A model generated the notes under the pieces. That model did no database searches. It worked only from the letters and a program-made list of their open reading frames with translations, and was not told the origin of the DNA. Below, piece after piece: positions 1-8,605 of a DNA stretch of 64,000 nucleotides (positions are counted from its first letter, which is position 1; each line of letters starts with the position of its first letter). The stretch spans positions 310,001 through 374,000 of the forward strand of contig NZ_CP033926.1 of assembly GCF_003815775.1 (NCBI RefSeq), read 5' to 3'. This stretch comes from Chryseobacterium joostei (GTDB taxonomy: Bacteria; Bacteroidota; Bacteroidia; Flavobacteriales; Weeksellaceae). Position numbers and translations under genes: made by a program.

Positions 1-2016
1 GTTAATCTGGACGCTGTTATCTTACCGTGGTTAAAATTAAACTCAACCGTGAACTATTTTATTACCAATCTTACGAATACGAATGATAATCTAAGTACAG
101 CAAGAGGAGGTGTTGTATTAAGTGCATTTAATACCCCTACTTTTCTTCCTGTATACGGAAACCAGGTTATAATGAATCCTTCAGATCCTGAAATATATGA
201 TCCGGTGACAGGAGCAATAAAAGATGGTTATAAACCAGGGCAGTACGGTCCCAATCCTTATCAATCATCATGGGAAAATCCTGTAGCTTATCAATCTAGA
301 AAGGATAAAACACTTACTCAGAGGTTTTTAAGCAATTTAGGGCTTGAAGTGAGACTTCTAAAAGATCTTACCTGGAAACCCTCTGTTTCCTTTGATATGA
401 TAGATTCCAGAAATACTAAGTTTACAGACGGTTATCAGACAAGTTACGGAAGATCAAAATTTGGAATTGGTTCTCAGGAATTCACCCAGTTCCAGGAATA
501 TAATTTTGAAAATACATTGAATTATACCCTGAAAAGATCCATCCATGATTTCTCCTTGCTTGGAGGTATTCAGATTAATGAAAGGAACTTTCAGAGCAAA
601 TATTATGGAGGTGATAATTTCCCTAATGATACTTTTAATTTTAGTTATGATTTGGCAAAAAATCAAAGCTATGATATCCGTAAAGAAATTCTGAGACAGG
701 TTTCATTTTTCGGAAGAGCCCTTTATACACTTAACGGGAAATATACCGTAATGGGGGTCTTCAGACAAAATGGAAACTCAGCTTTGGCCTCTGGCAATAA
801 ATGGGGATTTTTTCCGGGAGCTTCTGCTTCTTGGTTGATTTCCAAAGAAAATTTTTTAGCAGATAGTAAGGTAATTAGTGAGTTGAAATTAAGAGGAGGC
901 TGGGGAAAAACCGGTAATGCATCTGCAATTCCTGCTTATTCTCACTTTAATCTTTACAATCCATTTTGGACCAATGGAGTTCCTGTTTATACAGTCTCCC
1001 AGTATGACAGTGGAGATTTGGCTTGGGAAACCACAACAGATAGTAACATTGGTTTAGATTTAGGATTGCTTACTAACCGTATCAGGTTCAGTATTGATGC
1101 CTATCAAAGAAAGACGGATAATTTGATTACACCATTTGATTTAGGTCCTCAGAAGCTTAGAATTTACAGAAATATAGGTTCCCTTGAAAATAAAGGATTG
1201 GAATTGTCTTTAAATACAATGAATATTAAAAATGAGAATTTCACATGGAATACTTCATTTAATATCTCATTTACAAATAATAAAATAACCCATCTTAATA
1301 AAGAACTTAGAACAATTCCTGCTGCCAATATTGAAGGAATGGGAACCTTGGTTAGATTTGAAGAAGGACAGCCTTTAGGAATGTTCTACGGATATAAAAC
1401 TTCCGGAGTAAATCCTAATAATGGAGATATGATGTATGTAAATGCCAACGGAAAAGTAGTTTCTTATACAGAGTTGAAACCTGAAGACAGAGGATATATT
1501 GGAAACCCTAACCCCGACTTTACCTTTGGTTTCAGCAATAATTTCAAATATAAAAATTGGTATCTGGATATGCTTATTACAGGATCAGTAGGAAATGATA
1601 TATTTAATGCAACCCGATTTGATCTGGAAATGATGAATGATTATAAAAATCAATCTACAGCAGTATTAAACCGGTGGACTACAGCCGGACAAATTACAGA
1701 TGTACCAAGAGCGAACTCTGCTTCTGCACAGTTTATTTCTGATCGTTTTGTAGAAGATGGTTCTTATCTGAAACTGAAAGCAGTAACATTAGGATACAAT
1801 TTCATGAGTCCTTTCAAAGGGGTAAGCAAACTGAATGTATATGTGACGGGACAAAACCTTTTCACGATTACCAATTATTCAGGAATGGACCCAGAAGTGA
1901 ATGCATTCAGTCCTAACAATGGTACTACAGGTGCAGAAAGAGCTGTTTTTGGAATAGATTATGGTACTTATCCACAGGTTAGAACCTTTATCATCGGGTT
2001 AAAAGCTAATTTTTAA
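1..2016 (+). CDS. SusC/RagA-type TonB-dependent outer-membrane transporter, 3' part
   Basis: The reading frame is open from the first base, so this is the C-terminal part (about 670 residues) of a protein whose N-terminus, plug and any carboxypeptidase-like domain lie outside the window. The visible part is rich in alternating aromatic and polar beta-barrel strands, has repeated GxxGxS/SWL-type barrel motifs and ends with the typical RTFIIGLKANF, whose terminal Phe fits an outer-membrane barrel. SusC proteins pull oligosaccharides bound by SusD through the outer membrane using TonB energy. The susD gene begins 10 bp downstream and two GH30 glycosidases follow, so this is the importer of a polysaccharide utilisation operon. 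Substrate is inferred from those enzymes. The family assignment is secure; the exact ligand is not. Confidence 0.93.
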   Translation, partial: VNLDAVILPWLKLNSTVNYFITNLTNTNDNLSTARGGVVLSAFNTPTFLPVYGNQVIMNPSDPEIYDPVTGAIKDGYKPGQYGPNPYQSSWENPVAYQSRKDKTLTQRFLSNLGLEVRLLKDLTWKPSVSFDMIDSRNTKFTDGYQTSYGRSKFGIGSQEFTQFQEYNFENTLNYTLKRSIHDFSLLGGIQINERNFQSKYYGGDNFPNDTFNFSYDLAKNQSYDIRKEILRQVSFFGRALYTLNGKYTVMGVFRQNGNSALASGNKWGFFPGASASWLISKENFLADSKVISELKLRGGWGKTGNASAIPAYSHFNLYNPFWTNGVPVYTVSQYDSGDLAWETTTDSNIGLDLGLLTNRIRFSIDAYQRKTDNLITPFDLGPQKLRIYRNIGSLENKGLELSLNTMNIKNENFTWNTSFNISFTNNKITHLNKELRTIPAANIEGMGTLVRFEEGQPLGMFYGYKTSGVNPNNGDMMYVNANGKVVSYTELKPEDRGYIGNPNPDFTFGFSNNFKYKNWYLDMLITGSVGNDIFNATRFDLEMMNDYKNQSTAVLNRWTTAGQITDVPRANSASAQFISDRFVEDGSYLKLKAVTLGYNFMSPFKGVSKLNVYVTGQNLFTITNYSGMDPEVNAFSPNNGTTGAERAVFGIDYGTYPQVRTFIIGLKANF

Positions 2017-2026
2017 ACTATTTACA

Positions 2027-3466
2027 ATGAAAATCAATAAAGCAATATATTACCTATTTGGAGCATCAGTTCTTTTGACTGCGGTTTCCTGTAATGATTT
2101 TTTGGATACTGAGCCTATTACTGAACAGGGTGTTTCTGTTACAAACCCTTTGAAGACAGCAGCTGATGCAGAAAACAGAATGAATACCATTTATTCTGCA
2201 TTCGGAAACGAATACTGGCAGTTGGATTATTTCATGAATGGAGATGCACAGACGGATGTCTCCTATGCAGGAGCCGATAACATACAAAATTTTCAGCAGG
2301 ATGAATATCGTATTATTGCGACCAATTCCAATGTAGAAAGAGACTGGAAATATTTATACGGATTCATCAATGATTGTAATATGATCCTTAATTATATCGA
2401 TGAAATTAACGATCCTGCACTTACACCAGCCAGAAAAACTGAAATGAAAGCTGAGGCATCCATCATGAGAGCAATGTATTATTTTCATGCTGTACAGTTA
2501 TGGGGAGATATTCCTTTGGTAACCAAAGCTGTAATAGGAGTAAATGCAGATAACTTTGATGAGGTATACAGCCAGGTTTATCCTGCAAGAAAATCAGCTC
2601 AGGAAGCATATGATATGATTCTTGCTGATCTTGAAAGTGCTGTGGCTAATGCACCTGCAGGAAGTGAAAAATACAGAGCCAATAAAAACCTTGCTTATGG
2701 ACTTCTGGCTAAAGCTAATGCATCAAAACCCAATCCGGACTGGGCTAAAGTAAAACAATATGCATCCAATATTTCAGGTGTAAGCCTGCTACCTGTTTAT
2801 GATAATCTTTTTGACGGAAATCACGAAGCAAATGCAGAATCTATCTTTGAAGCCAATGGTAATGCAGGAAGTGTATGGGCTTGGGGAACCTCGATGTTTT
2901 TTGGGACAGACTGGAAAAAATTTAATGTTCCTTCCAACGATATAGTCAAGACATTTGATGATGAAGGAGATATTCAGAGAAAAAATGCTTCCGTTAAATT
3001 CTCTCCGGTAGCCTGGTCTGATAATTACTGGCCAAGTAATAACTATCCTTTCATGTATAAAATGAGAAAAACAGACGGAACCCAAAATTTCTATATTCTT
3101 CGTTATGCAGACATCATTTTACTGCAGGCAGAAGCAGCCGTAAGAACTGGTGATTTCACTGGAGCAGCCGGATATATTAATCAGGTAAGAACAAGAGTCG
3201 GGCTTTCTCCAGTTTCCATTTCCTCTGAAACAGACGGAATCGGTAAAGTGCTTAAAGAAAGAAAACTGGAACTTGCCTTTGAAGGAGTTCGTTGGTTTGA
3301 TCTAAAAAGAACAGGTACAGCTATTTCCATTCTTTCCCAGCAGAAAGATGGTAATGGGAATATACTTCCTTATGCAGGTAATCTTAATCCAAACAGGCTG
3401 TTGTGGCCTATTCCGCAAGGACAGAGAGATAATAATCAAAACTTAACCCAAAACCCAGGTTACTAA
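2027..3466 (+). CDS. SusD/RagB-family glycan-binding lipoprotein
   Basis: A 479-residue SusD-like surface lipoprotein that captures glycans and closes over the SusC barrel. The N-terminus is a lipoprotein signal with a hydrophobic stretch ending AVSC (lipid-attachment Cys22), followed by the NDFLDTEP segment seen at the start of many mature SusD proteins. Further family hallmarks are the central RAMYYFHAVQLWGDIPLV helical region and the C-terminal LKERKLELAFEGVRWFDLKRTG motif near residues 405-425, then a WPIPQ motif near the end. It sits 10 bp after susC and 2 bp before the first GH30 gene, so it is surely co-transcribed with both. Length is normal for the family. The glycan bound cannot be read from the sequence. 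Confidence 0.95.
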   Translation: MKINKAIYYLFGASVLLTAVSCNDFLDTEPITEQGVSVTNPLKTAADAENRMNTIYSAFGNEYWQLDYFMNGDAQTDVSYAGADNIQNFQQDEYRIIATNSNVERDWKYLYGFINDCNMILNYIDEINDPALTPARKTEMKAEASIMRAMYYFHAVQLWGDIPLVTKAVIGVNADNFDEVYSQVYPARKSAQEAYDMILADLESAVANAPAGSEKYRANKNLAYGLLAKANASKPNPDWAKVKQYASNISGVSLLPVYDNLFDGNHEANAESIFEANGNAGSVWAWGTSMFFGTDWKKFNVPSNDIVKTFDDEGDIQRKNASVKFSPVAWSDNYWPSNNYPFMYKMRKTDGTQNFYILRYADIILLQAEAAVRTGDFTGAAGYINQVRTRVGLSPVSISSETDGIGKVLKERKLELAFEGVRWFDLKRTGTAISILSQQKDGNGNILPYAGNLNPNRLLWPIPQGQRDNNQNLTQNPGY

Positions 3467-3468
3467 AC

Positions 3469-4893
3469 ATGAAGTTTCACAACTTATATAGTTTCTTTAG
3501 AGGTGCCGCACTACTTAGTGGTGTGGCACTTTTTCCTTTATCATGTACATCTGTTACTTCTAATAAAGGAAATGAAATCCAGTATTGGCTTACAAAAGGC
3601 GATGAAAGTGTAAAATTACAAGCTCAGGCTTCTGTCAGATTTATAAATAATACCAACAACTTTCAGAATATTGAAATTGACGATACCCAGAAGTTTCAAT
3701 ATGTAGACGGTTTTGGTTATACATTGACGGGTGGAAGTGTTGAAGTGATCAATCGTTTGTCTACGACAAAAAGAAAAGCTTTGCTTAATGAACTTTTTGG
3801 TAACGATAAAAATTCTATTTCGATCAGTTATTTAAGATTAAGTATAGGGGCTTCAGACCTTGATGGTGAAGTATTTTCCTATGATGATTTGCCTGAAGGG
3901 CAAACCGATGATTCTCTTTCAAAATTCAGTTTGGCAAAAGACAGAGCCTTAATATCGATGTTGAAAGAAATTCTGTCTATCAATCCTCATATTAAAATCA
4001 TTGCTGCTCCTTGGTCAGCTCCGGCTTGGATGAAAGATAACGGAAAATCAAAAGGAGGAAGTTTAAAGCCTGAATTTTATGGAACCTATGCCAATTATTT
4101 TGTAAAATATATTCAGGGAATGAAAAAAGAGGGGATTACCATTGATGCAATTACTCCTCAAAACGAACCTTTGCACCCTGGAAATAATCCAAGTCTTTAT
4201 ATGCCGTCTGATCAGCAGAGAGATTTCATAAAAGGTCATTTAGGTCCCGTTTTTAAAGCAAACAATATCAAAACTAAAATTGTGGTATACGACCACAATT
4301 GCAACAAACCTGAATATGCTCTTGATATCCTGAAAGATCCTGAAGCCTATCAATATGTAGACGGATCTGCCTTTCACTTATATGAAGGTGATATTTCAGC
4401 ACTAAGTACAGTTCATGATGCTTTTCCTGATAAAAACCTATATTTTACTGAACAATGGACAGGTTCTAAAGGAACTTTTAACGAAGATCTGAACTGGCAT
4501 ACGAGAAATGTAATCATCGGTTCTATGAGAAACTGGAGCAAAACTGCATTGGAATGGAACCTTGCCAACGACCCAAAATATGCACCTCATACAGATGGCG
4601 GCTGTACAGAATGTAAGGGAGCCATTACCATTTCTAATAGTGAAAATTTTACCAGAAATGTTGCTTACTACATCATAGCCCATGCCTCTAAATTTGTTCC
4701 TGCAGGCTCTCAGCGTATTGCTTCAACACAGACAAAATATTTATCAACGGCAGCTTTTAAAACGCCTTCAGGGAAAACTGTTGTCATTGTTCAGAACGAT
4801 AATAAAGCAGCTGAAAATTTTAATATTAAATTTGCCGGGAAAACCGCTGCTGTAACCATTCCAGGAAGTTCAGCAGCCACATATATTTTTTAA
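3469..4893 (+). CDS. GH30 glycoside hydrolase lipoprotein (subfamily 3-like, probable beta-1,6-glucanase)
   Basis: A 474-residue retaining glycosidase of family GH30. A lipoprotein signal ends at PLSC (Cys26), so it is probably anchored in the outer membrane. The catalytic TIM barrel shows the APWSAPAWMK motif, the acid/base Glu233 in TPQNEP and the nucleophile Glu328 in YFTEQWTG. The stretch around WSKTALEWNLA and the GGCTEC segment resemble GH30 subfamily 3 enzymes that cut beta-1,6-glucan, so endo-beta-1,6-glucanase is my preferred reading; a glucosylceramidase-like activity is the alternative. A small beta-sandwich follows the barrel, as usual in GH30. The gene starts 2 bp after susD and 9 bp before a second GH30 gene, so the enzymes probably act in sequence on one glycan. 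Confidence 0.9.
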   Translation: MKFHNLYSFFRGAALLSGVALFPLSCTSVTSNKGNEIQYWLTKGDESVKLQAQASVRFINNTNNFQNIEIDDTQKFQYVDGFGYTLTGGSVEVINRLSTTKRKALLNELFGNDKNSISISYLRLSIGASDLDGEVFSYDDLPEGQTDDSLSKFSLAKDRALISMLKEILSINPHIKIIAAPWSAPAWMKDNGKSKGGSLKPEFYGTYANYFVKYIQGMKKEGITIDAITPQNEPLHPGNNPSLYMPSDQQRDFIKGHLGPVFKANNIKTKIVVYDHNCNKPEYALDILKDPEAYQYVDGSAFHLYEGDISALSTVHDAFPDKNLYFTEQWTGSKGTFNEDLNWHTRNVIIGSMRNWSKTALEWNLANDPKYAPHTDGGCTECKGAITISNSENFTRNVAYYIIAHASKFVPAGSQRIASTQTKYLSTAAFKTPSGKTVVIVQNDNKAAENFNIKFAGKTAAVTIPGSSAATYIF

Positions 4894-4902
4894 ATTAAAA
4901 TC

Positions 4903-6342
4903 ATGAGAAAACTAATCGTAAGTTGTTTTGTAGTAGGTATTGCCGTGAATGTGAATGCCCAGAATTATTGGAAAAAACATGAAGGAAAAACAGCTAAGGT
5001 AATTCTTACCAATTCTAAGGTTAATGAAAAAATGGCAGATAAAGGTCCAGTTAAATTTGAGAAATTTGGACAGCCAAAGGAAACAGAAGCCTGTATTTTT
5101 GTAGCTCCTGATTTTAAATATCAAAAGCTGATAGGAATTGGTGGGGCTATTACAGATGCATCGGCAGAAACATTCTACAAAATGCCAAAGAATAAGCAAA
5201 AAGAAATTCTGGATGCCTACTTTGGAAAAAATGGTTTGGGATATACCGTTGTTCGTACCAATATGAATTCCTGTGATTTCTCCAGTGATTCTTATACTTA
5301 TGTGGAAGATAATGATACGGCCCTGAAAACCTTCAATCTTGCCCACGACGAAAAGTACAAGATCCCTATGATTAAGGAGGCTCAAAAGGCTATTGGGAAT
5401 AATTTTACTTTCTATTTCTCACCGTGGAGCCCACCAGCCTGGATGAAATCTAATAAAAGTTTATATAAGGGTGGAAGACTGGAAAATGAATATTATCAGA
5501 CTTGGGCAGATTATTACATTAAATTCATCAAAGAATATGAAAAAAGAGGAATTAATGTTTGGGGATTAACCGTTCAGAATGAGCCTATGGCCACACAATC
5601 CTGGGAATCTTGTATCTACACCGCTGAAGAAGAGGGAGAGTTTTTAAAGAATAATCTTGGCCCAACCCTTTGGAAAAATGGTTACAAAGATAAAAAAGTG
5701 ATGATCTGGGATCACAACAGAGACCTGATTTACCAAAGAGCAACAACAACGCTCAGCGATCCTGAAACTTCAAAATATGCCCACGGAATCGGTTATCACT
5801 GGTATGAAACATGGAATAACAAAACCCAGCTTTTTGATAACCTTGCAGAAACGCACAGAGCCTTTCCTGATAAATTCCTGGCATTTACTGAGGGTTGTAA
5901 AGAGCAATTCAAAATGGATAAAATCTATGATGTAAGCCTAGGAGAATTGTATAGCAAGAATATGCTGAACGATTTCAATAAAGGAAATGCCCTATGGACA
6001 GACTGGAACATTTTGTTGGATGAAACCGGAGGTCCCAATCATAAAGGAAACTTCTGTTTTGCACCAATCATTGCTGATACCAAAACAGGGGAGGTATTCT
6101 ATACCTATGAATACTATTACATCGGACATGTTTCAAAATATATCAAACCTAATGCACAAAGAATAGGAAGCTCTTCCAACAGGGCAGCCCTTACCTCTTC
6201 TGCCTTCATGAATGAAAACGGGCAATTGGTTACGGTCATTATGAACGATTCAGATAATGATATTGAAACGAATCTTTGGATCGAAGGAATGGCTGCAAAG
6301 CTGAATGCACCTGCTCATTCTATACAAACCGTAATTTTATAA
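4903..6342 (+). CDS. GH30 glycoside hydrolase, second copy (subfamily 1-like)
   Basis: A 479-residue GH30 enzyme with a cleavable signal peptide ending around VNAQ and no lipobox, so it is probably periplasmic or secreted, unlike its lipoprotein neighbour. Key motifs are FSPWSPPAWMK, acid/base Glu227 in TVQNEP and nucleophile Glu330 in AFTEG. It differs clearly from the preceding GH30: it has an IGYHWYETW segment and lacks the GGCTEC segment. It looks closer to the beta-glucosidase/glucosylceramidase branch of GH30. In a two-enzyme operon this suggests an endo-acting surface enzyme feeding oligosaccharides to an exo-acting partner, which is inference. It is the last gene of the operon and is followed by a strong hairpin terminator. 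Confidence 0.9.
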   Translation: MRKLIVSCFVVGIAVNVNAQNYWKKHEGKTAKVILTNSKVNEKMADKGPVKFEKFGQPKETEACIFVAPDFKYQKLIGIGGAITDASAETFYKMPKNKQKEILDAYFGKNGLGYTVVRTNMNSCDFSSDSYTYVEDNDTALKTFNLAHDEKYKIPMIKEAQKAIGNNFTFYFSPWSPPAWMKSNKSLYKGGRLENEYYQTWADYYIKFIKEYEKRGINVWGLTVQNEPMATQSWESCIYTAEEEGEFLKNNLGPTLWKNGYKDKKVMIWDHNRDLIYQRATTTLSDPETSKYAHGIGYHWYETWNNKTQLFDNLAETHRAFPDKFLAFTEGCKEQFKMDKIYDVSLGELYSKNMLNDFNKGNALWTDWNILLDETGGPNHKGNFCFAPIIADTKTGEVFYTYEYYYIGHVSKYIKPNAQRIGSSSNRAALTSSAFMNENGQLVTVIMNDSDNDIETNLWIEGMAAKLNAPAHSIQTVIL

Positions 6343-6365
6343 CATCATATTAATATTATTTTAAA

Positions 6366-6405
6366 CAGAATCGGCGGCCTCTTTGAGGCCGCCGATTCAA
6401 TTTTA
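6366..6405. terminator. Strong bidirectional terminator between the GH30 operon and fabI
   Basis: A perfect 14-bp GC-rich stem (6368-6381 with 6385-6398) closes a TTT loop and is followed by TTTTAT. It lies between two convergent genes, so it can end the susCD-GH30 transcript and also the fabI transcript from the other strand. Confidence 0.9.
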
Positions 6406-6426
6406 TAACGAATGATTTGAAATTAA

Positions 6427-7236
6427 TTATTCCACATCATATCTGTTGATTACTTTCTGAGTAACTCCAGAATTACTGAAACCACCATCGTGGAATAAAT
6501 TCTGCATAGTTACCATTTTGGTAAGATCAGAGAACATGCTTACACAGTAGTTAGCACAGTCCAGAGCTGTAGCATTTCCTAGTGGAGACATCTCTTCAGC
6601 ATAACCAAGGAATCCTCCGAAACCTTTTACACCGCTTCCTGCTGTAGTAGGAGTAGGAGACTGGGAAATAGTGTTTACACGTACTTTTCTTTCTCCCCAA
6701 TAGTATCCGAAAGTTCTTGCAATGCTTTCAAGATATGCTTTGTTGTCAGACATATCATTGTAGTCAGGGAAAGTTCTCTGAGCTGCAATATAAGTAAGAG
6801 CAAGGATGCTTCCCCATTCATTCATACAGTCTTTTTCCCACGCCAGACGCATTACTTTGTGGAAAGATACAGAAGAAATATCCCAGCCTTTTTCTAACCA
6901 GTCGTAGTTCATATCTGTATAGTGTTTTCCTTTTCTTACATTGACGGACATTCCTATAGAGTGTAAAATAAAGTCTATTTTACCAAATTTTGCAACAGCA
7001 GCATCAAAAAGTTTCTCAAGATCTTCCATAGAAGTTGCATCAGCAGCTATTACCTCAGATCCTGTCTTTTCAGCTAAAGCATTTAATTCTCCCATTCTCA
7101 TTGCAATAGGAGCATTAGATAGGATAAACTCTGCGCCTTCCTCATGACATCTTTCAGCAACCTTCCATGCGATAGAATGTTCGTTAAGGGCTCCAAAAAT
7201 AATTCCCTTCTTGCCTTTAAGTAAACCGTATGACAT
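6427..7236 (-). CDS. fabI: Enoyl-[acyl-carrier-protein] reductase (NADH), FabI type
   Basis: A 269-residue short-chain dehydrogenase-type enzyme that reduces trans-2-enoyl-ACP in the last step of each fatty acid elongation cycle, in the cytoplasm. The N-terminus has the FabI form of the nucleotide-binding motif, GALNEHSIAWKVA, instead of the usual SDR GxxxGxG. The catalytic Tyr and Lys are separated by six residues in YNDMSDNK, as is diagnostic for FabI, and RVNTISQSPTPTTAGSG follows as the substrate-binding loop. FabI is the target of triclosan-type inhibitors. The gene stands alone, with its own promoter motif upstream and a terminator shared with the convergent GH30 gene. Length and motifs are normal. 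Confidence 0.96.
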   Translation of the reverse strand: MSYGLLKGKKGIIFGALNEHSIAWKVAERCHEEGAEFILSNAPIAMRMGELNALAEKTGSEVIAADATSMEDLEKLFDAAVAKFGKIDFILHSIGMSVNVRKGKHYTDMNYDWLEKGWDISSVSFHKVMRLAWEKDCMNEWGSILALTYIAAQRTFPDYNDMSDNKAYLESIARTFGYYWGERKVRVNTISQSPTPTTAGSGVKGFGGFLGYAEEMSPLGNATALDCANYCVSMFSDLTKMVTMQNLFHDGGFSNSGVTQKVINRYDVE

Positions 7237-7260
7237 AATTTTTTAATGTTTATTGAAATA

Positions 7261-7268
7261 CAAATGTA
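7261..7268 (-). promoter_or_regulatory. -7 promoter element of fabI
   Basis: On the minus strand the sequence reads TACATTTG, matching the Bacteroidota -7 consensus TAnnTTTG, 24 bp before the fabI start codon. No convincing TTG is seen at the -33 distance. Confidence 0.55.
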
Positions 7269-7293
7269 GCAATAATTGTGGTTATGACATAAT

Positions 7294-7330
7294 AAAAATG
7301 GAGCCTTATCAATTATAAGACTCCATTTTC
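7294..7330 (-). terminator. Terminator of the small helical protein gene
   Basis: Near-perfect 15-bp stem (7295-7309 with 7315-7329, one G-U pair) with a T-run on the minus strand, placed just after the stop of the gene at 7357-7656 and before the fabI promoter. It separates the two minus-strand genes. Confidence 0.85.
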
Positions 7331-7356
7331 TTGAAAATATTTATATGACTGAAATT

Positions 7357-7656
7357 TTAATTGGTTTTCTTGTTCCATTCTGCCTTTACATCTTCTGCTG
7401 CATCCTTGGTTTTTTCCCAAGCCTCATCTGCTTTATCCTTAATGTCTTCCCAGGCATCCGATACATTAGCTTTTACCCTGTCTAGCCAATCCTCCTGACT
7501 TGCCTCTTCATCATTATTTCGTTTTTCATTAAGGTAATCCTTGGCTTTATCTGCCAATTCATTGATTTTCCATTTGGTTTTGTCCGCTGCATCCTGTAAA
7601 GAATTTTCTACATTATTTACTGCATTTTCCGCTTTGTTATAATCTGAATTGTTCAT
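7357..7656 (-). CDS. Small charged alpha-helical protein, YtxH/CsbD/LEA-like, unknown function
   Basis: A 99-residue protein made almost wholly of amphipathic helix rich in Ala, Lys, Asp, Glu and Asn, with repeated 11-residue-like units such as KANVSDAWEDIKDKADEAWEKTKDAAEDVKAEW. There is no signal peptide or membrane segment. The composition is like YtxH, CsbD or LEA-type stress proteins, but no specific family motif can be claimed. A longer frame starting at 7701 is open, yet the extra 15 residues do not look helical and the ATG at 7656 gives MNNSDYNKAENAV, which begins the helical pattern. The gene is monocistronic, ended by the hairpin at 7294-7330, and divergent from tag. A role in stress tolerance is only inference. 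Confidence 0.7.
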   Translation of the reverse strand: MNNSDYNKAENAVNNVENSLQDAADKTKWKINELADKAKDYLNEKRNNDEEASQEDWLDRVKANVSDAWEDIKDKADEAWEKTKDAAEDVKAEWNKKTN

Positions 7657-7741
7657 AATATTATAAATTTTGTTTGGTATCATTGAATTAACAATAACCA
7701 TTCCTAAAATTTAATTGCTTTGTTAAACTTTTCATAATCTT

Positions 7742-7774
7742 TTGTTATCCTTTTCTAAATCCACCCTATCTTTA
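7742..7774 (+). promoter_or_regulatory. Promoter of tag
   Basis: TTG at 7742-7744, then 22 bp, then TATCTTTA at 7767-7774, close to the TTG/TAnnTTTG consensus with one mismatch. It lies about 20 bp before the tag start codon. Confidence 0.5.
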
Positions 7775-7794
7775 TCTTACAAAATATGATAATT

Positions 7795-8352
7795 ATGGAA
7801 AAAATACGTTGTGGATGGTGTGAAAAAGATGACTTGTACAGAAAGTACCATGATGAAGAGTGGGGAAGACCTGTATATGATGATGAAACGATATTTGAGT
7901 TCCTTATTCTTGAAAGCTTTCAGGCCGGATTGAGCTGGTATACCATTCTTTCCAAAAGAGAAAACTTTAGAAAGGCGTTCGATTATTTTGATTATAGAAA
8001 AATGGCTGTTTATTCTGACGTAAAAATAGAAGAGTTGATGAACAATGCAGGTATTATTAGAAACAGGCTTAAAATACTTGCTGCAGTCACCAATGCACAG
8101 AAATTTATGGAAGTGCAAGCGGAATTTGGTAGTTTTTCTCAATATATCTGGGGGTTTATAGACGGAAAACCTGTTGATAACAAGCCGAAGTCTTTATCTG
8201 AAGTACCGGCAACCACAGAAATTTCCGATGCTATTTCCAAGGATTTGAAGAAAAGAGGATTTAAGTTTGTTGGTTCCACGGTTATTTATGCCCATATGCA
8301 GGCCACTGGTATGATCAATGATCATATTGAAAGTTGTTTTATAAGAAAATAA
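7795..8352 (+). CDS. tag: DNA-3-methyladenine glycosylase I
   Basis: A 185-residue TAG-family base-excision repair glycosylase that removes 3-methyladenine from alkylated DNA. The family pattern is plain: RCGWC at the N-terminus, YHDEEWG around residue 18-24, then ESFQAGLSWYTILSKRENF, and a C-terminal MQATGMINDHIESC. The Cys near the N-terminus, the His of YHDEEW and the C-terminal His and Cys form the structural zinc site of this family. The frame is open from 7786, but the third in-frame ATG at 7795 gives MEKIRCGWC, which matches normal TAG spacing, and is preferred. It is a single gene; nothing in its surroundings links it to an alkylation regulon. Confidence 0.95.
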   Translation: MEKIRCGWCEKDDLYRKYHDEEWGRPVYDDETIFEFLILESFQAGLSWYTILSKRENFRKAFDYFDYRKMAVYSDVKIEELMNNAGIIRNRLKILAAVTNAQKFMEVQAEFGSFSQYIWGFIDGKPVDNKPKSLSEVPATTEISDAISKDLKKRGFKFVGSTVIYAHMQATGMINDHIESCFIRK

Positions 8353-8555
8353 ATGATGCTTTTTATTCAATTTATGGTGATGTTTTTTGATGATTATACA
8401 ATTGCATATTTCTGCTGTTAAATGGAATTTTTCTTTAAATGCTAATGGATAAAGGATTGTGTAACTTGCTGAAATTAAATAATATTCAATGTATGGTGAG
8501 TAATTATTGTTTTAATCACTGTTGTGTGTTTTTAATTGTGAATTTGATAAAATAA

Positions 8556-8585
8556 TTGCTAATTTATTGAAAATTCGTATATTTG
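8556..8585 (+). promoter_or_regulatory. Consensus Bacteroidota promoter of the YadA-head protein gene
   Basis: TTG at 8556-8558, exactly 19 bp, then TATATTTG at 8578-8585: an essentially ideal -33/-7 pair. The start codon at 8606 lies 20 bp after the -7 box, giving a short leader. The preceding stretch 8353-8555 is AT-rich and shows no gene. Confidence 0.8.
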
Positions 8586-8605
8586 CACTCCGAAAAACAT
8601 GGGTG

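Noticed and set aside
8522..8605. Upstream extension of the YadA-head protein frame
   Set aside because: The extension contains the consensus promoter and masks the signal peptide, so translation from 8522 is unlikely.
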